The notes below the pieces were generated by a model. That model ran no database searches. It saw nothing but the letters and a program-made list of their open reading frames with translations, and was not told where the DNA came from. Below, piece after piece: positions 1 to 8,044 of a DNA stretch of 64,000 nt. The position numbers and the translations under genes were made by a program. This stretch comes from Streptomyces sp. BA2 (GTDB lineage Bacteria; Actinomycetota; Actinomycetes; Streptomycetales; Streptomycetaceae), in NCBI RefSeq assembly GCF_009769735.1, contig NZ_WSRO01000002.1, positions 2,232,001 to 2,296,000 on the forward strand, written 5' to 3'. Position 1 is the stretch's first letter. Each line of letters begins with the position of its first letter.

Positions 1-257
1 ACGCCGCGAGCCGCATCGTCGACGCGCTCGCCACGGCTGCGGACGGCCTCGCGGCCACGCCCCTCCAAGTCGCCCTCGCCTGGGTGCGCGACCGTCCCGG
101 AGTGACCGCGCCGATCGTCGGCGCGCGCAACGCGCAGCAGCTCACGGCCGCATTGTCAGTGGAGACCCTTAGTCTTCCTGACGAGATCTGCCAGGCGCTC
201 GACGACGTGTCGGCGCCCGTGCACCGCTACCCCGATCAGGACTGGAGCACGCTGTGA
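1..257 (+). CDS. aldo/keto reductase, C-terminal fragment
   Basis: The gene enters from the left edge and leaves 84 codons, read from base 3 to TGA at 255-257. The visible part has the end of an aldo/keto reductase barrel: the stretch TPLQVALAWVRDRPGVTAPI followed by VGARNAQQL is the usual helix and strand that hold the NADPH adenine phosphate, and the tail with SAPVHRYPDQDW is typical of actinobacterial members. Such enzymes reduce aldehydes or ketones with NADPH in the cytosol; the substrate cannot be told from this part. The stop overlaps the start of the next gene (GTGA), so the two are probably cotranscribed and translationally coupled. Confidence 0.85.
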   Translation, partial: AASRIVDALATAADGLAATPLQVALAWVRDRPGVTAPIVGARNAQQLTAALSVETLSLPDEICQALDDVSAPVHRYPDQDWSTL

Positions 258-2482
258 GTACGGAGCCGGAAACCGCTGCCGCGCAGGAAGCGGAGGGGGC
301 CGCTGCCGCGGAGGCGAACGGGGCGGGCGCCCCGGAGCCCGGGGGCGCGGCCGACACCGCCGGCTCCGACGAGGCGGCCGAGGCGGGCGGCTTTGCCGAG
401 CCTGAGGGCGCCGCCGAAAGCGACGCCACCGCCGAGAGTGAAGCCGCCGCCGAGAGCAAGGAACTCTCCGAGACCGAGGCAGAGATCGCCGCCCAGCGGG
501 AGCTCCAGGAGCGGATCGCCGAGCGGAAGGCCGCCAAGCAGGGGCCGGTCGACGCCGGGGCCAAGCTCAGCGGCAAGGCCGCCGATCTGCTGGCCGCCGT
601 GCGCGCGGTGGAGAGCGGAGAGAAGCCGGTCGCCAGCGCCTTCAGCGAGCCCGAGCCCACGCCCCGCAAGGCCGCGCCGGAGCCCGTGCGGCGGCCTCAG
701 CCCGTCATGGCGGCCACCTCGGGCCCCGGCGACGAAGCCGTGGAAGCGGTCCGTGCCGTCCTCGCCGACGGAGGAGCGCCCGCCGCCCTCGCCGCGCGGA
801 CCGCGGCAGTGCTCGGCGAGGGTGCCGATGCCCAACTGCGCGATGACCCCTGGCAGTTGCTGCGGGTCGGCGGCGTGCGCACGGAGCAGGCCGACGGGTT
901 CGCGCGAGCGCTGCTCGGCGCGGAGTGCGGGCCCGACGACGAGCGCAGGGGGCGCGCGATCACCGCCTGGCTCCTGGAGCAGGCGGCCGTCGCGGGGCAC
1001 ACGGCCCTGGACGCGGCCGCGCTCACCGCGGCGCTCGGTCAGCGCGCCGTGCCCGACCCGGACGCGGCGGTGCAGAGCGCCATCGCGGAGGGCGACATCC
1101 TGGTCTTCCAGGACGCCATCGAGACACCGGGGGCCCCGGCCCCCGTACAGGAAGAGGGCGACGGCGAGGGTGCGGAGACCGAGCAGCCGGTCCGCGTCCT
1201 GGTCGGCCTGGAGCAGTACGCCCTCGCGGAGGAGAGCCTCGCCGACGGCCTCGCCCGGGTGATCAACTCCCTACCCAAGGAGGAGAGTTCGAGCCCACGG
1301 GCCGCCGACTGGGAGTCCGCGGCGGGCGAGGCGTCCGGTTCCACCGCCGAGCTGATCCGCGCGGTGGCCGGTCACGGGCTCGTCCTGCACACCGGCGGCG
1401 AGGCGGCACGCGCCGAGCCCGCCGCGCTGGTGAGGGCCGCCACGGGTCTCGGCCTGCGGGCGTGGGCGGCCACGCACAGCGCCGCCGGGCGCGGTCGCAT
1501 CGCCGGGCTCATCGGTTCGGACGAGACGGGCGCCGCGACCGTGGCGGGGCTGCTCTCCGGGGCCGAAGGCCCAGGGCGGGACAGGGACGGAGCGCTCGCC
1601 CTCGACCTCCTGGTGGTCCTGGACGCGCCGCAACTGGACGTGGAGACCGCCGCGATGCTGGTGGAGTCCCTGCCGGACGGCGCCCGTCTCGTGCTGAGCG
1701 GAGACCCGGGGGTGCTGTGGTCGGCGGGCCCCGGTCGCGTCTTCGCGGATCTCCTCGCGGCACGCTGCTGCCCGCAGGTCGTCTCGCGCGTCCCTGACCC
1801 CGGGCCCATCGGAGAACTGGTCTCCGGCATCGGCATCGGCGAGCTGAACCAGGTCGAGGCGCCGGGCAAGGAAGTCGTGATCGTCCCCGTCCGCGACGCG
1901 GGCGAGGCGGTCCACCGCACGGTGCAGCTCGTGGCGGACTCGGTGCCGCGGGCGATCGGGGTGCCCACGGAGGACACCCAGGTGATCACTCCGGGGCACG
2001 GCGGAGCGGCGGGCACGCGCGCGTTGAACACCGCGCTCAAGGAGCGGCTGAACCCCGGCCCCGGCCGGTTCGGCGGCTTCGACCCCGGCGACCGCGTCGC
2101 CCACGTCCCGGCACCCGGGCGTACGACTCTGGGCCGCGTCCTGCGGGCGGACGCGGAGGGGCTGCATCTGGAGTGTGACGGCGCCCCCGTCGTCGTACCG
2201 AAGGAGCAGGTGGAGCAGACGGTGCGGCACGCCTGGGCACTCACCGCGCACCAGGCCGTGGGCCTGAGCTGGCCCGCGGCGGTCGTGGTGCTGCCCGGCG
2301 ACGCGACAGCGGCCTTGAGCAGGCCCTGGGTCTACACCGCGTTCAGCCGCGGTGAGCGGCACCTCTCGGTGGTCCAAGGCGCTGAGCAGGCCCTGCCGCG
2401 CGCGGTGGCGGAGATCCCCGCGAAGGCCCGTACGACCCGCCTCCAGACCCTCCTGCGCCCTCAGGTCCCCGCCACGGCCTGA
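254..2482 (+). CDS. helix-hairpin-helix protein related to RecD2 helicase, ATPase motifs degenerate
   Basis: 742 aa, starting at the GTG that overlaps the upstream stop. Residues 1-80 are low-complexity Ala/Glu. Residues about 178-222 align by eye with the RecD2 helix-hairpin-helix (DDPWQLLRVGG then EQADGFA). The rest follows the order of a RecD2 helicase, but the key residues are gone. Where RecD2 has a P-loop TGGPGTGKT this has HTGGEAARAEP (about 379-389), with no GKT. The Walker B region reads DLLVVLDAP (about 451-459), with no DE pair. The SGDPGVLWSAGPGRVFADLL segment and the C-terminal AHQAVGLSW and YTAFSRG motifs (helicase motifs V/VI region) are still recognisable. So the fold is probably kept for DNA or protein binding without ATP hydrolysis. 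Similar proteins are common in Streptomyces; the role is unknown to me. Confidence 0.85.
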   Translation: MSTEPETAAAQEAEGAAAAEANGAGAPEPGGAADTAGSDEAAEAGGFAEPEGAAESDATAESEAAAESKELSETEAEIAAQRELQERIAERKAAKQGPVDAGAKLSGKAADLLAAVRAVESGEKPVASAFSEPEPTPRKAAPEPVRRPQPVMAATSGPGDEAVEAVRAVLADGGAPAALAARTAAVLGEGADAQLRDDPWQLLRVGGVRTEQADGFARALLGAECGPDDERRGRAITAWLLEQAAVAGHTALDAAALTAALGQRAVPDPDAAVQSAIAEGDILVFQDAIETPGAPAPVQEEGDGEGAETEQPVRVLVGLEQYALAEESLADGLARVINSLPKEESSSPRAADWESAAGEASGSTAELIRAVAGHGLVLHTGGEAARAEPAALVRAATGLGLRAWAATHSAAGRGRIAGLIGSDETGAATVAGLLSGAEGPGRDRDGALALDLLVVLDAPQLDVETAAMLVESLPDGARLVLSGDPGVLWSAGPGRVFADLLAARCCPQVVSRVPDPGPIGELVSGIGIGELNQVEAPGKEVVIVPVRDAGEAVHRTVQLVADSVPRAIGVPTEDTQVITPGHGGAAGTRALNTALKERLNPGPGRFGGFDPGDRVAHVPAPGRTTLGRVLRADAEGLHLECDGAPVVVPKEQVEQTVRHAWALTAHQAVGLSWPAAVVVLPGDATAALSRPWVYTAFSRGERHLSVVQGAEQALPRAVAEIPAKARTTRLQTLLRPQVPATA

Positions 2483-2503
2483 GCCGGGGCGGGGACCTGA
2501 GGG
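2458..2503. terminator. bidirectional hairpin between convergent genes
   Basis: Positions 2458-2473 and 2488-2503 are perfect reverse complements (16 bp, 14-nt loop). The left arm covers the last codons of the RecD2-like gene and the right arm ends just before the stop of the convergent acidic protein gene, so it can serve both transcripts. No T-tract, as is usual in Streptomyces. Confidence 0.7.
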
Positions 2504-2504
2504 G

Positions 2505-3287
2505 TCAGCGATCCGCGTCCAGGGGGCTTCTGTCGTCGTCGACGTCGTCCACCTCGTCGGCGTCGTCGACGTCGTCGACCTCGTCGAGTTCCTCAAGAAC
2601 CGCCACGGCGTCGGGATCGACGCGGACATGGACGTCGGCGTCGACGTCGATCCCGTCGTCGTCCGGCTCGTCGTCGAAGACCGCGCTGACGTCGAACCGG
2701 CACACGACCCGGTGCGGGTCCGCCTGGTCGAAGGGGGCGTCGAGCCACTCCCCCGGCTCGGCGGGTTCGTCCGCCGCGGTGACCCAGAGCGTGGAGTCGC
2801 CCTCCTCCAGGCCGAACTCCTTGTGCCGGGAGGCGATCTCGTCCGGTTCGAACTCGCCGAAGAGGACGCCGAGCGCGGCGTGCACACTGCTGCCGGCCGC
2901 CGAGGCCGCGGGACTCTCGCCCGCCGTGCCCGCGTCGAGGTCCGCGACCCGCTGGGCCTGCGCCAGGAGCCGCTGCGGCTCCGCCACGGCGTAGTCCCTG
3001 CGGATCAGCACGCTGAGCGCATTCGCCTCCTCCGGGCCTTGATACGGCGGCAGCACGCCGCTGTCCGAGCCGGGGATCTCGAAGGGGGTGACCTCGTCAT
3101 AGCGGTCGTAGAGGAGCTCGTCGTACTCCTCGGCCGCGGCGGCGAGCTCGTTGAACGCTTCATAGACGGCCGGGTCGTCCTCCCCCGACCTGCGTTCGAC
3201 CGCGGCAAGGTGACGGTCGAGCGCGGTCTTGACCGCCTCGGCGGCGGCGCGTACCTCGGCAGCGGTGGGCTGCGCAGCATCAGACAT
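2505..3287 (-). CDS. hypothetical protein with acidic Val-Asp repeat tail
   Basis: 260 aa from ATG at 3287 (MSDAAQPTAAEV); the reading frame is open further upstream, but the leftward divergent promoter region and the next gene argue for this start. The N-terminal 60 residues look helical. The centre contains ESPAASAAGSSVHAALGVLFGEF and a region with WVTAADEP and WLDAPFDQADPHRVV. The last about 65 residues are strongly acidic, with alternating Val and Asp (VDADVHVRVDPDAV, DEVDDVDDADEVDDVDDD), coded by GTC/GAC repeats that are conspicuous in the DNA at 2528-2660. I do not recognise a family with a known function. Divergent from the DUF5703 gene with 47 bp between starts. Confidence 0.75.
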   Translation of the reverse strand: MSDAAQPTAAEVRAAAEAVKTALDRHLAAVERRSGEDDPAVYEAFNELAAAAEEYDELLYDRYDEVTPFEIPGSDSGVLPPYQGPEEANALSVLIRRDYAVAEPQRLLAQAQRVADLDAGTAGESPAASAAGSSVHAALGVLFGEFEPDEIASRHKEFGLEEGDSTLWVTAADEPAEPGEWLDAPFDQADPHRVVCRFDVSAVFDDEPDDDGIDVDADVHVRVDPDAVAVLEELDEVDDVDDADEVDDVDDDRSPLDADR

Positions 3288-3334
3288 AGTGCAGACGCTA
3301 TCCGTACCGGGCCTGTACTTGCACAATAGATGCG

Positions 3335-3523
3335 ATGCCGGAATACGAATTTGTCGACGTGTATGTGCCGCGCGGGGTAACCCGCAAGGAAGCAACGCGC
3401 CTGCTGACGGACCACGCAGAGTACGGACACTGGGAGTTGGACCGCCTGAGCCTGCACACGGACGGCAGCCGCAGAGTGCGGCTGAAGCGGCGGATCATCC
3501 GCCAGCTGCGGGCCACTTGGTGA
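3335..3523 (+). CDS. DUF5703 family small protein
   Basis: 62 aa, MPEYEFVDVYVPRGV at the N-terminus and RRVRLKRRIIRQLRATW at the basic C-terminus. This is a highly conserved actinobacterial protein of the DUF5703 family; no function is established that I know of. The alternating hydrophobic strand EYEFVDVYV and the Lys/Arg-rich end suggest a small, possibly nucleic-acid-binding, soluble protein. Transcribed away from the acidic protein gene and towards the long chaplin gene, with a hairpin after its stop. Confidence 0.85.
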   Translation: MPEYEFVDVYVPRGVTRKEATRLLTDHAEYGHWELDRLSLHTDGSRRVRLKRRIIRQLRATW

Positions 3524-3539
3524 TGTGAGGGAACGAGAA

Positions 3540-3571
3540 GGAGGGCGCCCCGACCATGCGGGACACCCTCC
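3540..3571. terminator. hairpin between DUF5703 gene and long chaplin gene
   Basis: GGAGGG at 3540-3545 pairs with CCCTCC at 3566-3571, with an inner CCCCG/CGGG stem. It lies between two convergent genes and probably stops both. Confidence 0.5.
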
Positions 3572-3609
3572 GTTCTCCGTACCGGATCAGGCGCCGACCA
3601 GCAGCCTGA

Positions 3610-4404
3610 TCAGGCGGCCGACCGCGCCCTGCGGTACAGCACCGTGCCCGCGAGCAGCATGCCCGCGCCCACCGGCAGCACGACACCGACCGGCAGCTCG
3701 CTGCCCGTCTGAGCGAGCGTCTCCGAGCCCTCGGGCTGCGCGATGGTCTGCGCCCCCGGCTGGTTCGGCATCGCCCGGTCGTCCGCCGACTTGTCACCCG
3801 GCGTACCGGGCTGCCCCGGATTCCCCGGCTCCCCCGGATTCCCCGGATTCCCCGGCTCCCCCGGCTCCCCCGGCCCGCCGGGCTTCTCCGGCTTCTCCGG
3901 GCCGCCCGGCGGCTGCTCCGGCTTCGTGGGCGGCTTCTCGCTGCCCGGCGGGGTTCCCTCGCCCGAGTCGTTGACGCAGTCGTTGCCGCCGGTCGCGTTG
4001 CCGAGACCGCCGATGGTGACGCTGTTTCCGCAGACGTTCACCGGCACGTCGACCGGGAGCTGGACGTTGTTGCCCGAGCCGACGCCGGGCGAGTCACTGG
4101 TGTGCCCGTCCGCCGACGACCCGCCTCCCGAAGGCTTGTCCGAGCCGCTGCCCCCCTCGTCGGAGGTGTTGACGCAGTTGTTGCCCGCCGCGGGGTTGAG
4201 CACCCCGACGACGTTGACGCTGTTGCCGCAGACGTTCACCGGAACGTCGACCGGGAGCTGGACCGAGTTGCCGGACGCCACGCCCGGAGAATCCGATGCT
4301 CCCCCGCGGGCGCCCGAATCGGCTTGCGCGTATCCGCCACTGACGGCGAGCATGCCCGTCGCGGCCGCCACCGTGATCAGGCCTTTACGAGTGACCTGTC
4401 GCAT
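3610..4404 (-). CDS. chpC: long chaplin, cell-wall anchored (ChpC-like)
   Basis: 264 aa from ATG at 4404. Residues 1-28 are a Sec signal peptide ending near AQA. Two chaplin domains follow (about 39-79 and 104-144), each with two Cys (VNVCGNSV and NNCVN or NDCVN). A Gly-Pro rich, collagen-like linker spans about 169-203 ([19 protein letters not shown]). The C-terminus has the sortase motif LAQTG at 230-234, a membrane helix (about 238-256) and an RRAR tail, so class E sortase should attach it to peptidoglycan. Long chaplins anchor the hydrophobic amyloid layer of aerial hyphae. The neighbouring short chaplin and the order match the S. coelicolor chpC-chpH pair, which is why I use this symbol; ChpA and ChpB share the same architecture. 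Confidence 0.9.
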   Translation of the reverse strand: MRQVTRKGLITVAAATGMLAVSGGYAQADSGARGGASDSPGVASGNSVQLPVDVPVNVCGNSVNVVGVLNPAAGNNCVNTSDEGGSGSDKPSGGGSSADGHTSDSPGVGSGNNVQLPVDVPVNVCGNSVTIGGLGNATGGNDCVNDSGEGTPPGSEKPPTKPEQPPGGPEKPEKPGGPGEPGEPGNPGNPGEPGNPGQPGTPGDKSADDRAMPNQPGAQTIAQPEGSETLAQTGSELPVGVVLPVGAGMLLAGTVLYRRARSAA

Positions 4405-4472
4405 AGGTTTTCCCTGCCTTTGACCTTCAGGAATGCGTACGCGCCTCGGGGCGCGCACACGGAATGCCCGAA

Positions 4473-4505
4473 GGCCCCGGAGTGCATGGCGAGCACTCCG
4501 GGGCC
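4473..4505. terminator. terminator after short chaplin gene
   Basis: A perfect 13-bp hairpin: 4473-4485 pairs with 4493-4505 around a 7-nt loop. It lies 38 bp past the end of chpH in its direction of transcription and upstream of chpC, suggesting the two chaplins are transcribed separately. Confidence 0.75.
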
Positions 4506-4543
4506 CAGGGACTCAGACCCTCATGGGGTGAGGCACTGCAACG

Positions 4544-4777
4544 TCACTTGTTGACGCAGGTGTTGCCGAAGGCGGGGTTCAGCAGCCCGATCACGGAGAC
4601 CGTGTTGCCACAGGCGTTCACCGGCACGTGCACCGGCACCTGGACGACGTTGCCCGAGAGCACACCGGGGGAATTCACGGCGGCACCCTGAGCACCGGCG
4701 TCGGCAGCAGCGATACCCGCACCCGCGAGCACGAGACCACCAGTAGCAGCCGCAGCGGCGACGATCTTCTTGATCAT
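4544..4777 (-). CDS. chpH: short chaplin (ChpH-like)
   Basis: 77 aa from ATG at 4777, preceded by AAGGAGGAATA, an excellent ribosome binding site that decides the start over longer in-frame options. Residues 1-26 are a signal peptide (MIKKIVAAAAATGG to IAAADA). The mature about 50 residues are one chaplin domain with VPVHVPVNACGNTV and PAFGNTCVN, including the two conserved Cys. Short chaplins are secreted, assemble into amyloid fibrils at the air-water interface and coat aerial hyphae and spores. The sequence and its position beside a long chaplin match ChpH closely. On the same strand upstream, TTGACT (rc of 4880-4885) is a possible -35 box, but I cannot assign the sigma factor. Confidence 0.92.
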   Translation of the reverse strand: MIKKIVAAAAATGGLVLAGAGIAAADAGAQGAAVNSPGVLSGNVVQVPVHVPVNACGNTVSVIGLLNPAFGNTCVNK

Positions 4778-4915
4778 TATTCCTCCTTGTTGGCAATGCG
4801 ATCCCAGCCGCGGACCGCACCACCTGTAACGAGGAGGGCGCATGGGGGCTACGAGCGTATGGTCGCTTTCACTCTTTTCAGTCAAGTACGCACGCGCTGA
4901 CGATTATTGGAGCGT

Positions 4916-6268
4916 TCAGGACGCGTCGATGAACCGGTCGAGCACGCGCACCCCGAACTTCAGGCCGTCCACCGGCACCCGCTCGTCCACACCGTGGAAC
5001 ATGCCCGCGAAGTCCAGCTCCGGCGGCAGCTTCAGCGGCGCGAAGCCGAAGCCGCGAATGCCGAGGTCGTCGAAGGACTTGGCGTCGGTGCCGGCGGAGA
5101 GCATGTACGGCACGGCGCGGGCGATCGGGTCCTCGGCCTGGAGCGCCGTCTGCATGGCGTCGACGAGCGCGCCGTCGAAGGTGGTCTCCAGGGCCTTGTC
5201 CGCGTGCACGTCCGTCCGCTTCACCTTCGGGCCGAGGAGCCGGTCCAGGTCGGCGAGGAACTCCTCCTCGTACCCCGGCAGGAAGCGGCCGTCGACGTGC
5301 GCCGTCGCCTGTCCCGGGATGACGTTGACCTTGTAGCCCGCGCCCAGCTGGGTGGGGTTGGCGGTGTTCTGCAGGGACGCGCCGATGAGCTTGGCGATGC
5401 CGCCGAGCTTGGCGAGCGTCTCGTCCATGTTCTCGGGGTCGAGCTCGGTGCCGAGGGCGTCGCCGAGCTCGTCCAGGAAGTGCCGCAGCGTCTTGGTCAC
5501 GCGCACCGGGAACTTGTGCCGCCCGAGCCGGCCCACGGCCTCGGACAGTTCGGTGATGGCATTGTCCTTGTGGATCATCGAACCGTGGCCCGCGGTGCCG
5601 TCCACGGTCAGCTTCATCCAGTGCATGCCCTTCTGGGCCGTCTCGATGAGGTAGAGCCGCAGGTCTTCGTTGACCTGGAAGGAGAAGCCGCCGACCTCGC
5701 TGATGGCCTCCGTGACGCCCTCGAAGAGCTCCGGGTGGTTGTCGACGAGGTAACGCGCGCCGTACGTGCCGCCCGCCTCCTCGTCGGCCATGAAGGACAG
5801 CACGATGTCGCGCGGGGGCTTGCGGCCGGTGCGCATGCGTTCCCGGACGACCGCGAGGGTCATCGCGTCCATGTCCTTCATGTCGACGGCGCCGCGGCCC
5901 CACACGCAGCCGTCCGCGATCTCCCCGGAGAAGGGGTGGTGCGTCCAGTCCTGGGCGTTGGCCGGTACGACGTCGGTGTGGCCGTGGATGAGCAGCGCGG
6001 GCCGGGAGCGGTCCTCGCCCTCGATGCGGGCCACCGTGGAGGCGCGGCCGGGGTGCGACTCGAAGATCTGCGGCTCCAGTCCCACCTCGGCGAGCTTCTC
6101 CGCGACGTACTCGGCGGCCTTGCGCTCCCCCGGGCCCGAGTGATCACCGTAGTTGCTCGTGTCGATGCGGATCAGATCGCGGCAGAGATCGACGACCTCG
6201 TCCTCACCGGTGACGGCCCGCGACCGGTCCGCGTCGCCCGCCCTGTCGGCCCTGCTCGACTCGCTCAC
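4916..6268 (-). CDS. M20/M25/M40 family zinc metallopeptidase
   Basis: 450 aa from GTG at 6268, with GGAGG seven bases before it. The zinc-site motifs of M20 hydrolases are present: HGHTDVVP (H97, D99), the bridging Asp in GRGAVDMKDMDA (about D129), the catalytic Glu in ADEEAGG (about E163) and a C-terminal AGTDAKSFDDLGIRGFGFAP segment with the final His in the FHGVDERV motif. The dimerisation (lid) domain lies between. Members are cytosolic di-zinc amidohydrolases acting on dipeptides or N-acyl amino acids such as acetylornithine or succinyl-diaminopimelate; the exact substrate is not set by the sequence. It stands alone between the chaplin and the tRNA. Confidence 0.9.
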   Translation of the reverse strand: MSESSRADRAGDADRSRAVTGEDEVVDLCRDLIRIDTSNYGDHSGPGERKAAEYVAEKLAEVGLEPQIFESHPGRASTVARIEGEDRSRPALLIHGHTDVVPANAQDWTHHPFSGEIADGCVWGRGAVDMKDMDAMTLAVVRERMRTGRKPPRDIVLSFMADEEAGGTYGARYLVDNHPELFEGVTEAISEVGGFSFQVNEDLRLYLIETAQKGMHWMKLTVDGTAGHGSMIHKDNAITELSEAVGRLGRHKFPVRVTKTLRHFLDELGDALGTELDPENMDETLAKLGGIAKLIGASLQNTANPTQLGAGYKVNVIPGQATAHVDGRFLPGYEEEFLADLDRLLGPKVKRTDVHADKALETTFDGALVDAMQTALQAEDPIARAVPYMLSAGTDAKSFDDLGIRGFGFAPLKLPPELDFAGMFHGVDERVPVDGLKFGVRVLDRFIDAS

Positions 6269-6449
6269 GATGGTTCCTCCCGCTATCGCTGCTGGTGGTC
6301 CTCTTCATCCTCCCGCGTCCACCCTCCGACGCCCAAGGCCGGGCACCCGCCGACATACGCCGTTCACGCACCTGACCTGTGTGATCAGAGGCCCCCGAAT
6401 GTTTGCTATGGTTTTCCACGTCGCCGCGGGAAACCGCGACAGACCACCG

Positions 6450-6534
6450 GTCCGGGTGGCGGAATGGCAGACGCGCTAGCTTGAGGTGCTAGTGCCCTTT
6501 ATCGGGCGTGGGGGTTCAAGTCCCCCCTCGGACA
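6450..6534 (+). tRNA. tRNA-Leu (GAG anticodon)
   Basis: 85 nt with the full cloverleaf: acceptor GTCCGGG pairing with CTCGGAC, discriminator A at 6534, D arm, anticodon stem CTAGC/GCTAG with loop TTGAGGT (anticodon GAG), a long class II variable arm (GTGCCCTTTATCGGGCGT region) and T arm with GGTTCAAGT. No CCA is encoded. It reads CTC/CTT codons. No integrase gene or attachment-site duplication is seen beside it. Confidence 0.95.
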
Positions 6535-6569
6535 CAGAGATAGATACAGAGTTACAGAGATACACCGCG

Positions 6570-6601
6570 AAGAGCGGGCCAGGGAATCCTGGCCCGCTCT
6601 T
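6570..6601. terminator. terminator after tRNA-Leu
   Basis: A perfect 14-bp stem (6570-6583 with 6588-6601, 4-nt loop) followed by CGTTTTG. It ends the tRNA transcript and lies 30 bp from the end of the convergent conservon operon, so it may act in both directions. Confidence 0.85.
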
Positions 6602-6630
6602 CGTTTTGCGGTGGTCAGCTTCCGCGGTGG

Positions 6631-7254
6631 TCAGCGGGCGGCTTCCAGTGCGGGGGCCGCGTGCTCCTTGAGGTGGCGGATCAGGGCGATGAGCACATCG
6701 CGGCTCGACTCCCGGTCCCTGGCGTCGCAGGCGACGACCGGTATGTGCGCGGGGATGTCCAGGGCGTCCCGTATCTCGTCGACGGGATGGTCCTGGGAGT
6801 CCGGGAAGACGTTGAGGGCGATGACGAAGGGCACGCCCTGCTGCTCCATCTCCTCGATCGCCCGGAAGCTGGACGCCAGGCGCCGCGTGTCCACCAGGAC
6901 GACGGCCCCCAGGGCGCCCTTGAACAGGCCGTTCCAGAGGAACCAGAAGCGTTCCTGGCCCGGCGTGCCGAACAGATACAGCACGAGCTCGTCGTTCAGG
7001 CCGATCCGTCCGAAGTCGAGGCTGACGGTGGTCTCGTTCTTCTCGGCCACCCCGATGAGGTGGTCGACGTCGACGCTGGCCCGGGTGAGGGTCTCCTCTG
7101 TGGTCAGCGGTTTGATGTCGCTCACGGAGCGGACCATGGTGGTCTTGCCGGTGCCGAAGCCCCCGGCGATCATCACCTTGACCGAGCGGCTCCGGGCGGG
7201 CAGGGAGCCCGCCGACGTCGTCTGGTCCGGTCGGTCAAAGCCTTTGAAGTCCAC
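6631..7254 (-). CDS. cvnD: conservon GTPase-like ATP/GTP-binding protein (CvnD)
   Basis: 207 aa from GTG at 7254, overlapping the end of cvnC by 20 bp. P-loop GGFGTGKTT at 31-39, a switch II-like GTPGQERFWFLWNGL and the motif VVLVDTRRL, followed by IALNVF in place of the usual NKxD. This matches the Ras/MglA-like protein found as the fourth member of conservons. In S. coelicolor the Cvn proteins form a membrane complex reminiscent of G-protein-coupled signalling, with CvnD as the nucleotide-switch component. It is the last gene of cvnA-B-C-D, all translationally coupled or nearly so. Confidence 0.93.
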   Translation of the reverse strand: MDFKGFDRPDQTTSAGSLPARSRSVKVMIAGGFGTGKTTMVRSVSDIKPLTTEETLTRASVDVDHLIGVAEKNETTVSLDFGRIGLNDELVLYLFGTPGQERFWFLWNGLFKGALGAVVLVDTRRLASSFRAIEEMEQQGVPFVIALNVFPDSQDHPVDEIRDALDIPAHIPVVACDARDRESSRDVLIALIRHLKEHAAPALEAAR

Positions 7255-7633
7255 TGAGTACCTCCTCCAGGAGCGCGATGTCCGCTCCTTGGCCGGGCGT
7301 GGACGCCGGGATGGGGTCACGGGCGTCCACCTGGCCTGCTTCCAACAGGTCGGCCACGAGCACAGCAAGAATGTTGAACGGCAGTCCGAGGTGGGCGCTC
7401 AACTCGGCCACCGACAGGGGGTCGCGGCACCAGCGCACGATGTCCTCGTGCTCGCGCTGCATGCCGGGCACGGGTGCGGCCGCGGGGGCGGAGCGGGAGA
7501 CGATGAGGGTTGCCACGTCGAGGCCGACGGCCGGCCCCCCGGGACCACTGCGACCGCCGGTGAGCACGTAGTAGCGCTCGAGCCCTGACGGGTCGGTGGG
7601 CCGTGGGGGGCCGGACCGGTGGGGGCCGCTCAT
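7235..7633 (-). CDS. cvnC: conservon DUF742 protein (CvnC)
   Basis: 132 aa. Contains the DUF742 signature: RYYVLTGGR near the N-terminus, and a winged-helix-like region VRWCRDPLSVAELSAHLGLP with VLVADLLEAGQV. DUF742 proteins are the third member of conservons and bind the roadblock and kinase-like components. Start ATG overlaps the cvnB stop by 4 bp; its own end overlaps cvnD. The N-terminal about 15 residues (HRSGPPRPTDPSG) are Pro-rich and probably disordered. Confidence 0.93.
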   Translation of the reverse strand: MSGPHRSGPPRPTDPSGLERYYVLTGGRSGPGGPAVGLDVATLIVSRSAPAAAPVPGMQREHEDIVRWCRDPLSVAELSAHLGLPFNILAVLVADLLEAGQVDARDPIPASTPGQGADIALLEEVLSGLQRL

Positions 7634-8040
7634 CCAGGGTGCTCCTCCTGCCGCGGAGAGGTGCCGAGGAGCTCACCCATCCTGCGGGACAGATCCCTCA
7701 TCTGGTGCCCGAGCAGCCCCTGGTCGAGCCCTTCCCTGGCGAGGACCCCGAGGTACGTCTCCACTCCGGCCCGCACCACGAACAGGTGCCCGCCGTCGAC
7801 CTCGATCATCGCCAGGCGCAACTGGCCGCCGTACCGCGGGAATTGGTCGGCCACCGGCTGGGCGAGCGCCTGCAGGCCCGCGACCACGGCGGCGAAGCGG
7901 TCCACGTCGTCCGGGTCTTCGGCTCCGTACGAGGTGATGGCCTTGCCGTCGCTCGACGCGACGAGGGCGAAGCGGATCTCCTGGATGCTCTCGGTCAGAT
8001 CGCGGAGCGCCCAGCTCACGTCGGATTCGTGTTGCGTCAT
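7630..8040 (-). CDS. cvnB: conservon roadblock/LC7 protein (CvnB)
   Basis: 136 aa of the roadblock/LC7 fold: DLTESIQEIRFALVASSDGKAI, AAVVAGLQALAQPVADQF, then LRLAMIEVDGGHLFVVRAG. Roadblock proteins dimerise and serve as regulators of small GTPases; in conservons CvnB couples the kinase-like CvnA to CvnD. Starts 4 bp after the cvnA stop, overlaps cvnC by 4 bp. Confidence 0.93.
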   Translation of the reverse strand: MTQHESDVSWALRDLTESIQEIRFALVASSDGKAITSYGAEDPDDVDRFAAVVAGLQALAQPVADQFPRYGGQLRLAMIEVDGGHLFVVRAGVETYLGVLAREGLDQGLLGHQMRDLSRRMGELLGTSPRQEEHPG

Positions 8041-8044
8041 GTGG

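Noticed and set aside
3310..3529. Overlapping frames around the DUF5703 gene on the minus strand
   Set aside because: They run antisense to a strongly conserved small protein and lack start signals or recognisable sequence.
6450..6534. tRNA-Leu as an integration site
   Set aside because: No integrase, no excisionase and no duplicated tRNA 3' end nearby; the flanking genes look like core genes.
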